A stretch of DNA of 64,000 nt. Origin: JANMDU01 sp031418715 (lineage in GTDB: Bacteria > Pseudomonadota > Gammaproteobacteria > Burkholderiales > Burkholderiaceae_C). The stretch lies in contig JANOJL010000066.1 of assembly GCA_031418715.1 (NCBI GenBank), positions 62,001 through 126,000 of the forward strand, in the 5' to 3' direction. A program made the translations under genes and the position numbers. Under the pieces are notes generated by a model, which was given only the letters and a program-made list of their open reading frames with translations, searched no databases and was not told the DNA's origin. Within the stretch, counting starts at the first letter, position 1. Every line of letters begins with the position of its first letter. Shown here piece after piece: positions 16,593-24,682 of this stretch.

Positions 16593-17929
16593 GGTCAATG
16601 AAAGTCCTGATCGCCGGCGCGGGCTGGGCGGGCTTGGCCTGCGCAATAGAGCTGACCAAAGCGGGTCACCGTGCTACAGTTTTAGAAGCATCCCGCGCAG
16701 TGGGCGGACGAGCGAGAAGCCTGAATGTCACGATGCCCGATGGCGTCGAGGCCACGCTAGACAACGGCCAACACATCCTCATCGGCGCGTATTCTGAAAC
16801 GCTGCGCTTGATGCGCGAAGTCGGTGTGCAATCTGAAAAAGTGCTGCATCGCATTCCGCTTACATTGCGCTTCCCCAACGGCGATGCGCTGCAATTGCCT
16901 GATTGGAAAAAGCCCCTCATTGCAGGCATTGACGTTGCATGCGGCGTGATGATGGCCAAAGGCTGGTCGCTCCTAGATAAATTCTCCCTGCTTCGCACTG
17001 CGGCAAACTGGCGATTCAGCGGCTTTCAATGCGCGCCGCAAACCACAGTCAGCGAGCTGTGCAACCACGTGAGTCCGCGCGTGATGCAAATGCTCATCGA
17101 GCCGCTCTGCGTCTCCGCGCTCAACACGCCTGCCGATCGCGCCAGCGGCCAAGTATTTCTGCGCATCATGCATGACTCGTTGTTTGCGGCAACCGAGGGA
17201 GACATGGGCAGCTCAAACCTTCTGCTCCCCAAAGCCGATCTGGGAGCACTTTTTCCCCAAGCCGCAGTGGCTTGGCTCGCAGAGCGCGGCTGCGAAGTGC
17301 ATCTAGGCCATCGCCTCATGCAATTCCATTCACTATCAAATTCAGAGCAATCAGCGCATATTTCACAACAGGGTGAGCCCGATTCGATAGAAAAATTCGA
17401 GGCCATAGTGCTCGCCACGCCACCGGCGCAAGCCGCACGCATCGCCAAGCTATCAGGCCACGCCGCATGGGCGCAAGTCGCCGATGCCCTGCACTTCGAA
17501 GCCATCACCACCGTCTATGCCACAGCACCAAAAGACTCCGCTGCCGCGAAACTCCCCTGCCCCATGCTGGCGCTTAGCAGCAGCGAAACTGAGCCCGCCC
17601 AATTCGTTTTCGACCGAGGCGCCCTCACAGGCCAGCAAGGCCTACTCGCCTTCGTCGTCAGCGCAAGCCAAGGCGATGCCAACACGCTAGAACAGCAAGT
17701 CATCCAGCAAGGCCGCAAGCAACTCGGCATGCCAAACCTACAAGCCCTGCAAACGATCGTAGACAAACGAGCCACCTTCGCCTGCACCCCCAGCTTGCAG
17801 CGCCCTTCTATGAAGCTAACTGAGCAAGTGTTGATCTGTGGTGATTATGTGGAAGGCCCTTACCCCTCTACGATAGAAGGTGCAGTTCGGTCGGGAGTTC
17901 ACGCTGCGCATCAACTGGTGAAATACTGA
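16589..17929 (+). CDS. hpnE: Hydroxysqualene dehydroxylase HpnE (FAD-dependent)
   Basis: FAD-dependent amine-oxidase-fold enzyme that reduces hydroxysqualene to squalene. The FAD-binding motif VLIAGAGWAGLACAIEL is at the N-terminus, followed by EASRAVGGRARS and DNGQHILIGAYSETL. The C-terminal FAD signature is ICGDYVEGPYPSTIEGAV. The start at 16589 overlaps the hpnD stop (ATGA); the ATG at 16598 is the alternative. Near residues 248-270 the protein carries a hydrophilic segment (SLSNSEQSAHISQQGEPDS) encoded by an element R copy. No hopene cyclase (shc/hpnF) gene follows in this window. Confidence 0.92.
   Translation: MRSMKVLIAGAGWAGLACAIELTKAGHRATVLEASRAVGGRARSLNVTMPDGVEATLDNGQHILIGAYSETLRLMREVGVQSEKVLHRIPLTLRFPNGDALQLPDWKKPLIAGIDVACGVMMAKGWSLLDKFSLLRTAANWRFSGFQCAPQTTVSELCNHVSPRVMQMLIEPLCVSALNTPADRASGQVFLRIMHDSLFAATEGDMGSSNLLLPKADLGALFPQAAVAWLAERGCEVHLGHRLMQFHSLSNSEQSAHISQQGEPDSIEKFEAIVLATPPAQAARIAKLSGHAAWAQVADALHFEAITTVYATAPKDSAAAKLPCPMLALSSSETEPAQFVFDRGALTGQQGLLAFVVSASQGDANTLEQQVIQQGRKQLGMPNLQALQTIVDKRATFACTPSLQRPSMKLTEQVLICGDYVEGPYPSTIEGAVRSGVHAAHQLVKY
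17330..17395 (+). repeat. Element R copy inside hpnE
   Basis: CACTATCAAATTCAGAGCAA hairpin region, core CAGCGCATATTTCACAACAG, then a diverged tail. The copy is in the sense direction. It is read in a different frame from the DUF1178 and NuoJ copies and gives SLSNSEQSAHISQQGEPDS, a polar loop-like peptide. Confidence 0.72.
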
Positions 17930-17944
17930 TCTGTCAACAACGCG

Positions 17945-18508
17945 TCAAACAAAGCCCAAAGCCCCCAGCAGCGCACCTGCGCCCAGAATCCACAACAGGT
18001 GCATCTTCGTTTTCCAAGCCAGCAGGAGGCTCGTTGCCGTGAACAGCCACAATGGCCAATGCTTAACTGCATCGCTGTGTGCCGCTGTGAGAAGCCACGC
18101 TGTCGCGAGCAAAAGCGCTATGGAAATTGGGGCTAGTGCGGCTTTGCTGGCGCGCGCTGCGGGGTGATTCGCGTTGTGATGCAGCCAGCGTGCGGTGGCA
18201 AAAGTGAGCGTACTGCTGGGAATCATAATACCGATGAAAGTGGCCAACATGCCCGCCGTGGCTGCCCAGTAACCGCCGCCCGTTTGCAGACCAATTTGCC
18301 AGCCCATCAAGGGAATGAACAACAAATTGGGTCCTGGCGCAGCTTGCGCAATGGCAATACAACTGTTGAACTCGGTGCTACTAAGCCAGCCCTGCTCTTG
18401 CACCACGAAACGCTGCATATCAGGCGCTGTTGTGATCGCGCCGCCAACGGCCAGCAGCGAGAGCAGCAGAAAATGAAACAGCAATGAAAACCATGCATCG
18501 AGTGTCAT
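17945..18508 (-). CDS. Chromate transporter, second half-size subunit (CHR family)
   Basis: One half of a short-chain chromate ion transporter: 187 residues with about five to six hydrophobic helices and the CHR-family conserved stretch IAIAQAAPGPNLLFIPLMGW near residues 48-67. In the short-chain type, two small proteins replace the single 400-residue ChrA and act together, exporting chromate or acting in sulfate/molybdate homeostasis. It overlaps the upstream half by four bases (ATGA), consistent with coupled translation and a two-part transporter. Chromate resistance is not proven by the sequence. Confidence 0.85.
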   Translation of the reverse strand: MTLDAWFSLLFHFLLLSLLAVGGAITTAPDMQRFVVQEQGWLSSTEFNSCIAIAQAAPGPNLLFIPLMGWQIGLQTGGGYWAATAGMLATFIGIMIPSSTLTFATARWLHHNANHPAARASKAALAPISIALLLATAWLLTAAHSDAVKHWPLWLFTATSLLLAWKTKMHLLWILGAGALLGALGFV

Positions 18509-19140
18509 GAGCGAGCCTGTGCATCAAGTTGGCGAATTTTGAACCACGCATAGACGAGCGAAGGCACACCCAGCCCGAGAACGGCATACACCAGCGGCCA
18601 GCGCAGAAGACCAACTGAAATAAAAGTAAGAGCAACCAATGCAGTGCATACAACACCGCCCAGCTCATTTCCCTTCAAACCTGCAAGCATTTTGATCGAT
18701 GCTGCCGCAATCAATCCCGCTGCTGCCGCGCCCATGCCGCGCACCGCACCTGCCACTTGGGGCAGATACACATAATGGTTGTAGAGAGTCGCCAATGCGA
18801 GCACGATGAAAAGCGGCGGCAATAAAATGCCTGCCAGCGCCACCACTGCGCCGCGCCAACCGTAATAGCGATTGCCCAATATGATGCATAAGTTCACCAC
18901 ATTACCGCCAGGCAAAATTTGCGAGACTGCCCAATCTTCGGTGAATTCTTTCGGCGTGAGCCAGTGGCGTTTTTCAACAATTTCGCGCTGAATGATCGTG
19001 AGCACGCCGCCGAAACCTTGCAAGGCAATGCCCGCAAAAGTCATGAAAAGTTCAGTTTTGGATTGGGGGCGAGGCGCTAGCGGCTCTGATGCCGAATCCG
19101 GCGCAAGAATCGGCTCATCGCCTGAAGATGGAGTTTGCAT
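18505..19140 (-). CDS. Chromate transporter, first half-size subunit (CHR family)
   Basis: The partner of the downstream gene: 211 residues starting with a cytoplasmic Pro/Ser-rich tail, then the CHR signature GFGGVLTIIQREIVEKRHWL and the second conserved motif EDWAVSQILPGGNVVNLCI. About five to six membrane helices follow. The LPGGN here and APGPN in the partner are the equivalent motifs of the two homologous halves of ChrA. The gene is first in a two-gene operon and is preceded by a cNMP-domain gene on the same strand (37 bp away). Confidence 0.87.
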   Translation of the reverse strand: MQTPSSGDEPILAPDSASEPLAPRPQSKTELFMTFAGIALQGFGGVLTIIQREIVEKRHWLTPKEFTEDWAVSQILPGGNVVNLCIILGNRYYGWRGAVVALAGILLPPLFIVLALATLYNHYVYLPQVAGAVRGMGAAAAGLIAAASIKMLAGLKGNELGGVVCTALVALTFISVGLLRWPLVYAVLGLGVPSLVYAWFKIRQLDAQARS

Positions 19141-19177
19141 GCATTGAATTATGCAACCCGGCAGCCCTAGCGCTCGA

Positions 19178-19840
19178 TCAGAATGATCCAGCGGCAGACA
19201 ACGGAGCAGGCGCAGTCAGCCCGCTTTCGAAGCCGATATGGTCTTGCATGCTACGCGCTACATTGCTCATGGCGATCAAATTTTTCTCATGGTCAATCGC
19301 CACCAATGCCAACTCTAATGCGGTGATTTCCAGAAATCGCAGCGCCAAGACTGGCTCTTGTCTCTTCATTTGGTAAAAAGCGGCGCGAGTGAGCGAAGCC
19401 ACAAACAAGTCCGTGACAGCCTGCGCCATAAAGCGGCTGGACAGCCCGGAGAAAGCATGCACCAAACCCAATGTCGAGCCCTCGCTCACATTGAACCATT
19501 TGGACTGCACTTGCCCCATTGGAGAATAGTCTGATGCGTTTTGTTTGTTTTCGCTGTTACGCATCCGAATATTGGCCTCGCCTACAAGAATCAGCATCAA
19601 TCGGCCTATTTCATCGTCTTGAGCATTAAAAGCAATGATGTTCCCCGGCTTGAAATGCTCGAGGTTCATGTATCGAATGATGCCCTGAGCCTCTGCGCTC
19701 GACACGGTTGGTCTGAGCAGCCCACCTTTGCGAACAAGCAAATCTGATGTTTGCTGAGCTAATTCGCCTTGCAACGGAAGATACTTCGGTTGATCAAACG
19801 TCGATTGCGACGACTCACCAAAATCTGAACGGTGTTGCAT
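19178..19840 (-). CDS. Cyclic-nucleotide-binding-domain protein without DNA-binding domain
   Basis: A 220-residue protein whose middle (about residues 45-160) fits a cNMP-binding beta-roll: FKPGNIIAFNAQDDEIGRLM, LILVGEANIRM, then a stretch ending in SEGSTLGLVHAFSG. It lacks the helix-turn-helix of CRP/FNR regulators; the last 60 residues form one or two helices (LEITALELALVAIDHEKNL) that could be a partner-binding or dimer module. The start at 19840 was chosen because the only alternative start upstream is a TTG 39 bases earlier. The ligand and target are unknown. It may be cotranscribed with the chromate transporter genes. Confidence 0.68.
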   Translation of the reverse strand: MQHRSDFGESSQSTFDQPKYLPLQGELAQQTSDLLVRKGGLLRPTVSSAEAQGIIRYMNLEHFKPGNIIAFNAQDDEIGRLMLILVGEANIRMRNSENKQNASDYSPMGQVQSKWFNVSEGSTLGLVHAFSGLSSRFMAQAVTDLFVASLTRAAFYQMKRQEPVLALRFLEITALELALVAIDHEKNLIAMSNVARSMQDHIGFESGLTAPAPLSAAGSF

Positions 19841-20091
19841 GAGAGACTCGATAGCTAATGATAAAAGCCGATATCGCAATTTATATTACTTTAGCACTCT
19901 CATCAAGTACTTTTAACTGCTGATAGTACTTTTTACTCACTATCGCGGCACGGTATTTCCAAATGCCTCAATGAAAATTTCAGCGCACTGTGAGCTCCAT
20001 AGCAGAGATTTTTTATCTTTGACTTGGGTTGCCAAGGCCATAGAGAGCCCTCCTTCCACCAAGCTAGGCTGAAAACTTACAATATAGCCCT

Positions 20092-22518
20092 ATGACTGCC
20101 CGCCCCGCCATTTTCAGCGATGTATCGCTCTTCCCCCGCGATGCCAAACCTCTTTCGAGCTATCGCAAGTATTGGGCGCAGCGTTTCGGCATCGCCAAAT
20201 TTTTGCCCACCACTCGCGCCGAGATGGATACGCTTGGCTGGGACAGCTGCGATATCGTGATCGTGGTCGGTGATGCCTATGTGGATCACCCCAGCTTTGG
20301 CATGGCCGTGATTGGCCGGATGCTGGAAAACCAAGGTTTTCGCGTGGGCATCATCGCCCAGCCCGATTGGCAAAGCGCTGAGCCCTTCAAGGCATTGGGC
20401 AAGCCGAATTTGTTCTACGGCGTGTCGGCTGGCAACATGGACAGCATGATCAACCGCTACACGGCAGATCGCAAAATTCGCTCCGATGATGCCTACACAG
20501 CCGGCGGCATGGGCGGCAAGCGCCCAGACCGCGCTGCTTTGGTCTACAGTCAGCGCTGCAAAGAAGCTTATAGCGATGTGCCGATTATTTTGGGCGGCAT
20601 TGAAGGTTCGCTGCGCCGCATCGCGCATTACGATTATTGGCAAGACAAAGTGCGCCGCAGCATCGTGGTGGATGCCAAATGCGATTTACTGCTCTACGGA
20701 AATGCCGAGCGCGCGATTGTAGAAATTGCACACCGCCTCGGCGCAAAAGAGCCGATCGAAAACCTCACCGATATTCGCGGTACAGCCTTTGTGCAGCGGC
20801 AAAATGCAGCCGGTTGGTTTGAGATTGATTCCACCGACATAGATACACCAGGCCGCACCGAGCAGCACGTCAATCCCTATATGATGAGCGCGGATTTGGC
20901 GCGCGAACAAGGCGGCTCCTGCGCCAAAGATGATTCCATCGTTTCCGTGCAATCAGGGTTGCCGACGGCGGCCAACGTCATCGCTGGTTCTGCAGCCACG
21001 CTGCGTGGTCAACTCGATGCACCTGCGCCCAGCAACCTCGCTGATTTGGGCACAAGCATCAAGCCTTTGACTTTCGTGCCCAATCCACTGCTCACCAAAA
21101 ACAGCCTTAAAACACCGCCTCGCGATAAATCCGTGATCCGCCTGCCCAGCTACGAGCAGGTGAAATCTGACCCCACGCTTTACGCCCACGCCAACCGCGT
21201 GCTGCACCTAGAAACCAACCCCGGCAACGCTAGAGCACTGGTGCAAAAGCATGGCGATGGCACCACAGCGCGGGACGTTTGGATCACGCCCCCGCCTATT
21301 CCGCTCACCACGGCCGAGATGGATTTGGTGTTTGACCTGCCTTACGCACGAAGCCCGCACCCAAGCTACGCAGACGCGCAAGGCAAACACGACGGTGAAA
21401 CGAAAATCCCCGCCTGGGAAATGATCCGCTTCAGCGTCAACATCATGCGCGGCTGCTTCGGTGGTTGTACCTTTTGCTCCATCACCGAGCACGAAGGCCG
21501 TATCATTCAAAGCCGCAGCGAAGACAGCATCATCCGAGAGGTTGAAGCCATCCGCGATTCCGTCGTGGGCTTCACTGGTATCGTGAGTGATCTTGGTGGC
21601 CCTACGGCGAATATGTATCGCATCGGTTGCAAAACACCCGAGATCGAGGCCGCTTGCCGCAAACCCAGCTGCGTGTATCCTGGCATCTGCCCCAACCTCA
21701 ACACCAGCCATGAAAGCCTGATCAAACTCTACCGCCGTGCCCGCGAATTGAAAGGCGTGAAGAAAATTCTCATCGGCTCCGGCCTGCGGTATGACCTCGC
21801 CGTTGAGAGCCCCGAATACGTCAAAGAACTCGTCACTCATCACGTCGGCGGCTACCTCAAAATTGCCCCCGAGCACACCGAAGGCGGGCCCCTGACCAAA
21901 ATGATGAAGCCCGGCATCGGCAGCTACGATAAGTTCAAGCAGCTCTTCGAAAAATTTAGCGCCGAGGCCGGTAAAAAACAATACCTCATCCCCTACTTCA
22001 TCGCCGCCCACCCCGGCACCCGCGACGAAGACATGATGAACCTCGCCGTCTGGCTCAAGAAGAATGGTTTCCGCGCTGACCAAGTACAAACCTTCTACCC
22101 CAGCCCCATGGCCACAGCCACCGCGATGTACCACAGCGGCAAAAACCCACTGCGCAAAATCGGCCGCGATTCAGAAGCCGTTGATATCGTCAAAGGCGAC
22201 AAACGGCGCCGCCTCCACAAAGCCTTTCTCCGCTACCACGATGCCAACAACTGGCCGCTGCTGCGCGAGGCCTTGAAAACGATGGGTAGAGCCGACCTCA
22301 TCGGCAACGGCAAGCATCACCTCATCCCCTCATTCCAACCTGTGACCGATGGCACGTATGTTGGCGCAAGGAAGAAAAATTCGTTTGCACCGGGCTTGAA
22401 GACCAAAGGGCGAACGGGTGGCAGTGCTTCGGGTGCTTCACCTACAGCTCCTGCTCAACCGCGTCAGGGCACGATCCTCACGCAGCATACTGGTTTGCCG
22501 CCTCGGAAACTCAAGTGA
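20092..22518 (+). CDS. YgiQ family radical SAM protein
   Basis: Large radical SAM protein (808 residues) of the YgiQ family (DUF3362/UPF0313). The N-terminal domain has the family motif WDSCDIVIVVGDAYVDHPSFG and IILGGIEGSLRRIAHYDYW. The Fe-S cluster site is C-x3-C-x2-C in RGCFGGCTFCSITEHEGR (about residue 460), followed by GGPTANMY and TFYPSPMATATAMYH in the C-terminal domain. The last 60 residues are a basic, Gly/Ser/Pro-rich tail. The reaction is unknown. The gene stands alone, convergent with ligA. Confidence 0.92.
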   Translation: MTARPAIFSDVSLFPRDAKPLSSYRKYWAQRFGIAKFLPTTRAEMDTLGWDSCDIVIVVGDAYVDHPSFGMAVIGRMLENQGFRVGIIAQPDWQSAEPFKALGKPNLFYGVSAGNMDSMINRYTADRKIRSDDAYTAGGMGGKRPDRAALVYSQRCKEAYSDVPIILGGIEGSLRRIAHYDYWQDKVRRSIVVDAKCDLLLYGNAERAIVEIAHRLGAKEPIENLTDIRGTAFVQRQNAAGWFEIDSTDIDTPGRTEQHVNPYMMSADLAREQGGSCAKDDSIVSVQSGLPTAANVIAGSAATLRGQLDAPAPSNLADLGTSIKPLTFVPNPLLTKNSLKTPPRDKSVIRLPSYEQVKSDPTLYAHANRVLHLETNPGNARALVQKHGDGTTARDVWITPPPIPLTTAEMDLVFDLPYARSPHPSYADAQGKHDGETKIPAWEMIRFSVNIMRGCFGGCTFCSITEHEGRIIQSRSEDSIIREVEAIRDSVVGFTGIVSDLGGPTANMYRIGCKTPEIEAACRKPSCVYPGICPNLNTSHESLIKLYRRARELKGVKKILIGSGLRYDLAVESPEYVKELVTHHVGGYLKIAPEHTEGGPLTKMMKPGIGSYDKFKQLFEKFSAEAGKKQYLIPYFIAAHPGTRDEDMMNLAVWLKKNGFRADQVQTFYPSPMATATAMYHSGKNPLRKIGRDSEAVDIVKGDKRRRLHKAFLRYHDANNWPLLREALKTMGRADLIGNGKHHLIPSFQPVTDGTYVGARKKNSFAPGLKTKGRTGGSASGASPTAPAQPRQGTILTQHTGLPPRKLK

Positions 22519-22567
22519 CATTGCTAGTGCTTTAGCCATTTCCAACTCGAGCCGTCAAACGGATGGT

Positions 22568-24673
22568 CTACGCCAACATCGCTAACATCTGCGCCTCGTC
22601 AATCACTTCCAAGCCCAGTTCCTTGGCTTTTCCAAGCTTGCTGCCCGCATCCGCGCCCGCCACCACATAGCTCGTTTTCTTACTCACACTGCCCGAGACT
22701 TTTGCGCCAGCGGCTTCTAGCTTGTCTTTAGCTTCATCGCGGCTGAGCGTGGGAAAGGTGCCCGTCAGCACGAAGGTTTTACCAAGTAGAGGCTGCGGCT
22801 TGCGACCTGCCGGCTCGTCCTCTGGCCACTCGATGCCGACAGCGCGAAGCTGCTCCATCACTTCGCGGTTGTGCGGCTGATCGAAGAAAGTACGCAGGCT
22901 GTGTGCGACGATCGGGCCGACATCGTTGACCTGCAAAAGCTGCTCCTCAGTCGCATCCATGATCGCGTCTAAGCTACCGAAATACTTGGCGAGATCGCGC
23001 GCGGTGGATTCGCCGATTTGGCGAATGCCTAAACCGTAGAGGAAACGCGGCAAGGTGGTTTGCTTTGATTTTTGTAGCGCGGCGAGCACGTTTTGCGCGG
23101 ACTTGTCGGCCATTCTGTCTAAAGCAGAGAGTGACGTGAGGCCAAGGCGATAGAGATCAGGCAAGGTTTTGATCACACCTGCATCCACCAGTTGATCCAC
23201 CAGCTTGTCGCCCAAGCCTTCAATATCTAGCGCCCGCCGCTGCGCGAAATGCAAAATCGCTTGCTTGCGCTGCGCGGGGCAAAATAAGCCGCCGGTGCAA
23301 CGCCAATCAGCCTCGTCGTCTTCTTTGGCAATCGCGGATTGGCATTCCGGGCATTGGCCTTCCAGCCGTTTGTAGATGTTCAGTGGTTCACTCGCATCAT
23401 CAGGGCGTTTTTCCAATACCACGCTCACGACTTCAGGAATCACATCACCTGCTCTTCTCACGATCACGGTATCGCCCACGCGCACATCCTTGCGCTGCGC
23501 TTCGCCTTGGTTGTGCAGCGTGGCATTCGTCACCGTCACGCCGCCCACGAACACAGGAGCGAGTTTTGCAACGGGCGTGAGCTTGCCTGTGCGCCCGACT
23601 TGAATATCTATCGCCAACACAACCGTCATCTGCTCTTGCGCAGGATATTTGTGCGCCACCGCCCAGCGCGGCTCGCGGGTCACGAAGCCCAGTCGCTTTT
23701 GCAGCGCGAAGCTGTTGACTTTGTACACCACACCATCAATGTCGAAAGGTAGCTTGTCTCGCTCAGTAGAGATGCGCTGGTGATACGCTATCAATTCAGT
23801 AGCGCCCTGCGCAATAGATGTGCCGGCTGAGACCGGAAAACCCCAAGATTTAAGAGTTTGCAGGGCTTGCCAATGCGTTTCAAACACGGGGCCGCCTTCT
23901 GACGGCGAGGTAACTTCGCCCAAGCTATAGGCGAAGAAACTCAAAGGCCGCTGCGCAGCGATTTTGGAATCCAGCTGGCGCACCGCGCCCGCTGCCGCAT
24001 TGCGCGGATTCACAAAAGTTTTCTCGCCCTTCACACCCGCTGCGATCTTTTCTCGCTGCCGCTCATTCATCGCTTCAAACTCATCACGGCGCATGTACAC
24101 CTCGCCGCGCACTTCGAGCACGGGCGGCGCATCGGAGGGCAACTTCAAAGGGATTTGGTGAATCGTGCGGATGTTGTGCGTCACATCCTCGCCGCTCTCT
24201 CCATCGCCGCGCGTGGCCGCTTGCACGAGAATGCGGTTTTCATAGCGCAGGCTCATGGCCAGGCCATCGAATTTCAGCTCAGCCACATATTCCACAGGTG
24301 GTGCGTCATCTGACAGTTCCAGCTCTTTGCGAATGCGTGCATCAAAGTTTTCAGCGCCGCTGGCCTCTGTATCCGTTTCGGTGCGGATCGAGAGCATTGG
24401 GATCGCATGGCGCACAGTTTGAAAATTTTCCAAGAGCTTGCCACTGACTCTTTGAGTTGGAGAGTCGGGAGTTATTGCAGCAGGGTAACGGTTTTCAAAG
24501 TCTTCAAGCTCTCGAAATAAGCTGTCGTACTCCGCATCTGATACTTTTGGAGCATCTAAGACATAGTAAGCAAAAGCGTGCGCATGCAGTAAATCACGCA
24601 GTTTTTTTAAGCGTCTTACTTCATCGTCTGATGGCTGTGTTGGCTCTTCGCCAAACAAGTCCTTGTTGGACAT
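22568..24673 (-). CDS. ligA: NAD-dependent DNA ligase
   Basis: Seals nicks in DNA during replication and repair using NAD. The adenylation motif K134-x-D-G is in VAELKFDGLAMSL, followed by ATRGDGESGEDVTHN. The OB fold (AVAHKYPAQEQMTV), four-cysteine zinc finger (CPECQSA ... WRCTGGLFCPAQR), HhH motifs and the C-terminal BRCT domain (KTFVLTGTFPTLSRDEA) complete the protein. Length 701 is slightly longer than E. coli LigA. A stretch in the adenylation domain (TSIAQGATELIA) is encoded by sequence matching element R but does not change the length relative to E. coli LigA. It is the last gene of smc-zipA-ligA. Confidence 0.96.
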   Translation of the reverse strand: MSNKDLFGEEPTQPSDDEVRRLKKLRDLLHAHAFAYYVLDAPKVSDAEYDSLFRELEDFENRYPAAITPDSPTQRVSGKLLENFQTVRHAIPMLSIRTETDTEASGAENFDARIRKELELSDDAPPVEYVAELKFDGLAMSLRYENRILVQAATRGDGESGEDVTHNIRTIHQIPLKLPSDAPPVLEVRGEVYMRRDEFEAMNERQREKIAAGVKGEKTFVNPRNAAAGAVRQLDSKIAAQRPLSFFAYSLGEVTSPSEGGPVFETHWQALQTLKSWGFPVSAGTSIAQGATELIAYHQRISTERDKLPFDIDGVVYKVNSFALQKRLGFVTREPRWAVAHKYPAQEQMTVVLAIDIQVGRTGKLTPVAKLAPVFVGGVTVTNATLHNQGEAQRKDVRVGDTVIVRRAGDVIPEVVSVVLEKRPDDASEPLNIYKRLEGQCPECQSAIAKEDDEADWRCTGGLFCPAQRKQAILHFAQRRALDIEGLGDKLVDQLVDAGVIKTLPDLYRLGLTSLSALDRMADKSAQNVLAALQKSKQTTLPRFLYGLGIRQIGESTARDLAKYFGSLDAIMDATEEQLLQVNDVGPIVAHSLRTFFDQPHNREVMEQLRAVGIEWPEDEPAGRKPQPLLGKTFVLTGTFPTLSRDEAKDKLEAAGAKVSGSVSKKTSYVVAGADAGSKLGKAKELGLEVIDEAQMLAMLA
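23787..23843 (+). repeat. Element R-like sequence inside ligA
   Basis: CTATCAATTCAGTAGC is identical to the hairpin of the intergenic copy at 12203, and the next bases (CCTGCGCAA) also match. The second half is diverged. In the gene's frame it gives SIAQGATELIA, like DYAQHAIELIA of the ABC exporter. Since LigA length is conserved here, gene-conversion-like overwriting or convergence must be considered. Confidence 0.5.
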
Positions 24674-24682
24674 AAACCCTCT

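Noticed and set aside
19848..19920. AT-rich stretch upstream of the cNMP-domain gene with GATAGC and TTTAGCACTCTC
   Set aside because: It shares a few words with element R but lacks the ordered hairpin, core and tail; more likely a promoter region.
21208..22134. A 308-codon frame on the minus strand inside the YgiQ gene
   Set aside because: It mirrors a real radical SAM gene with intact motifs and has a His/Ala/Asp-rich composition typical of shadow frames.
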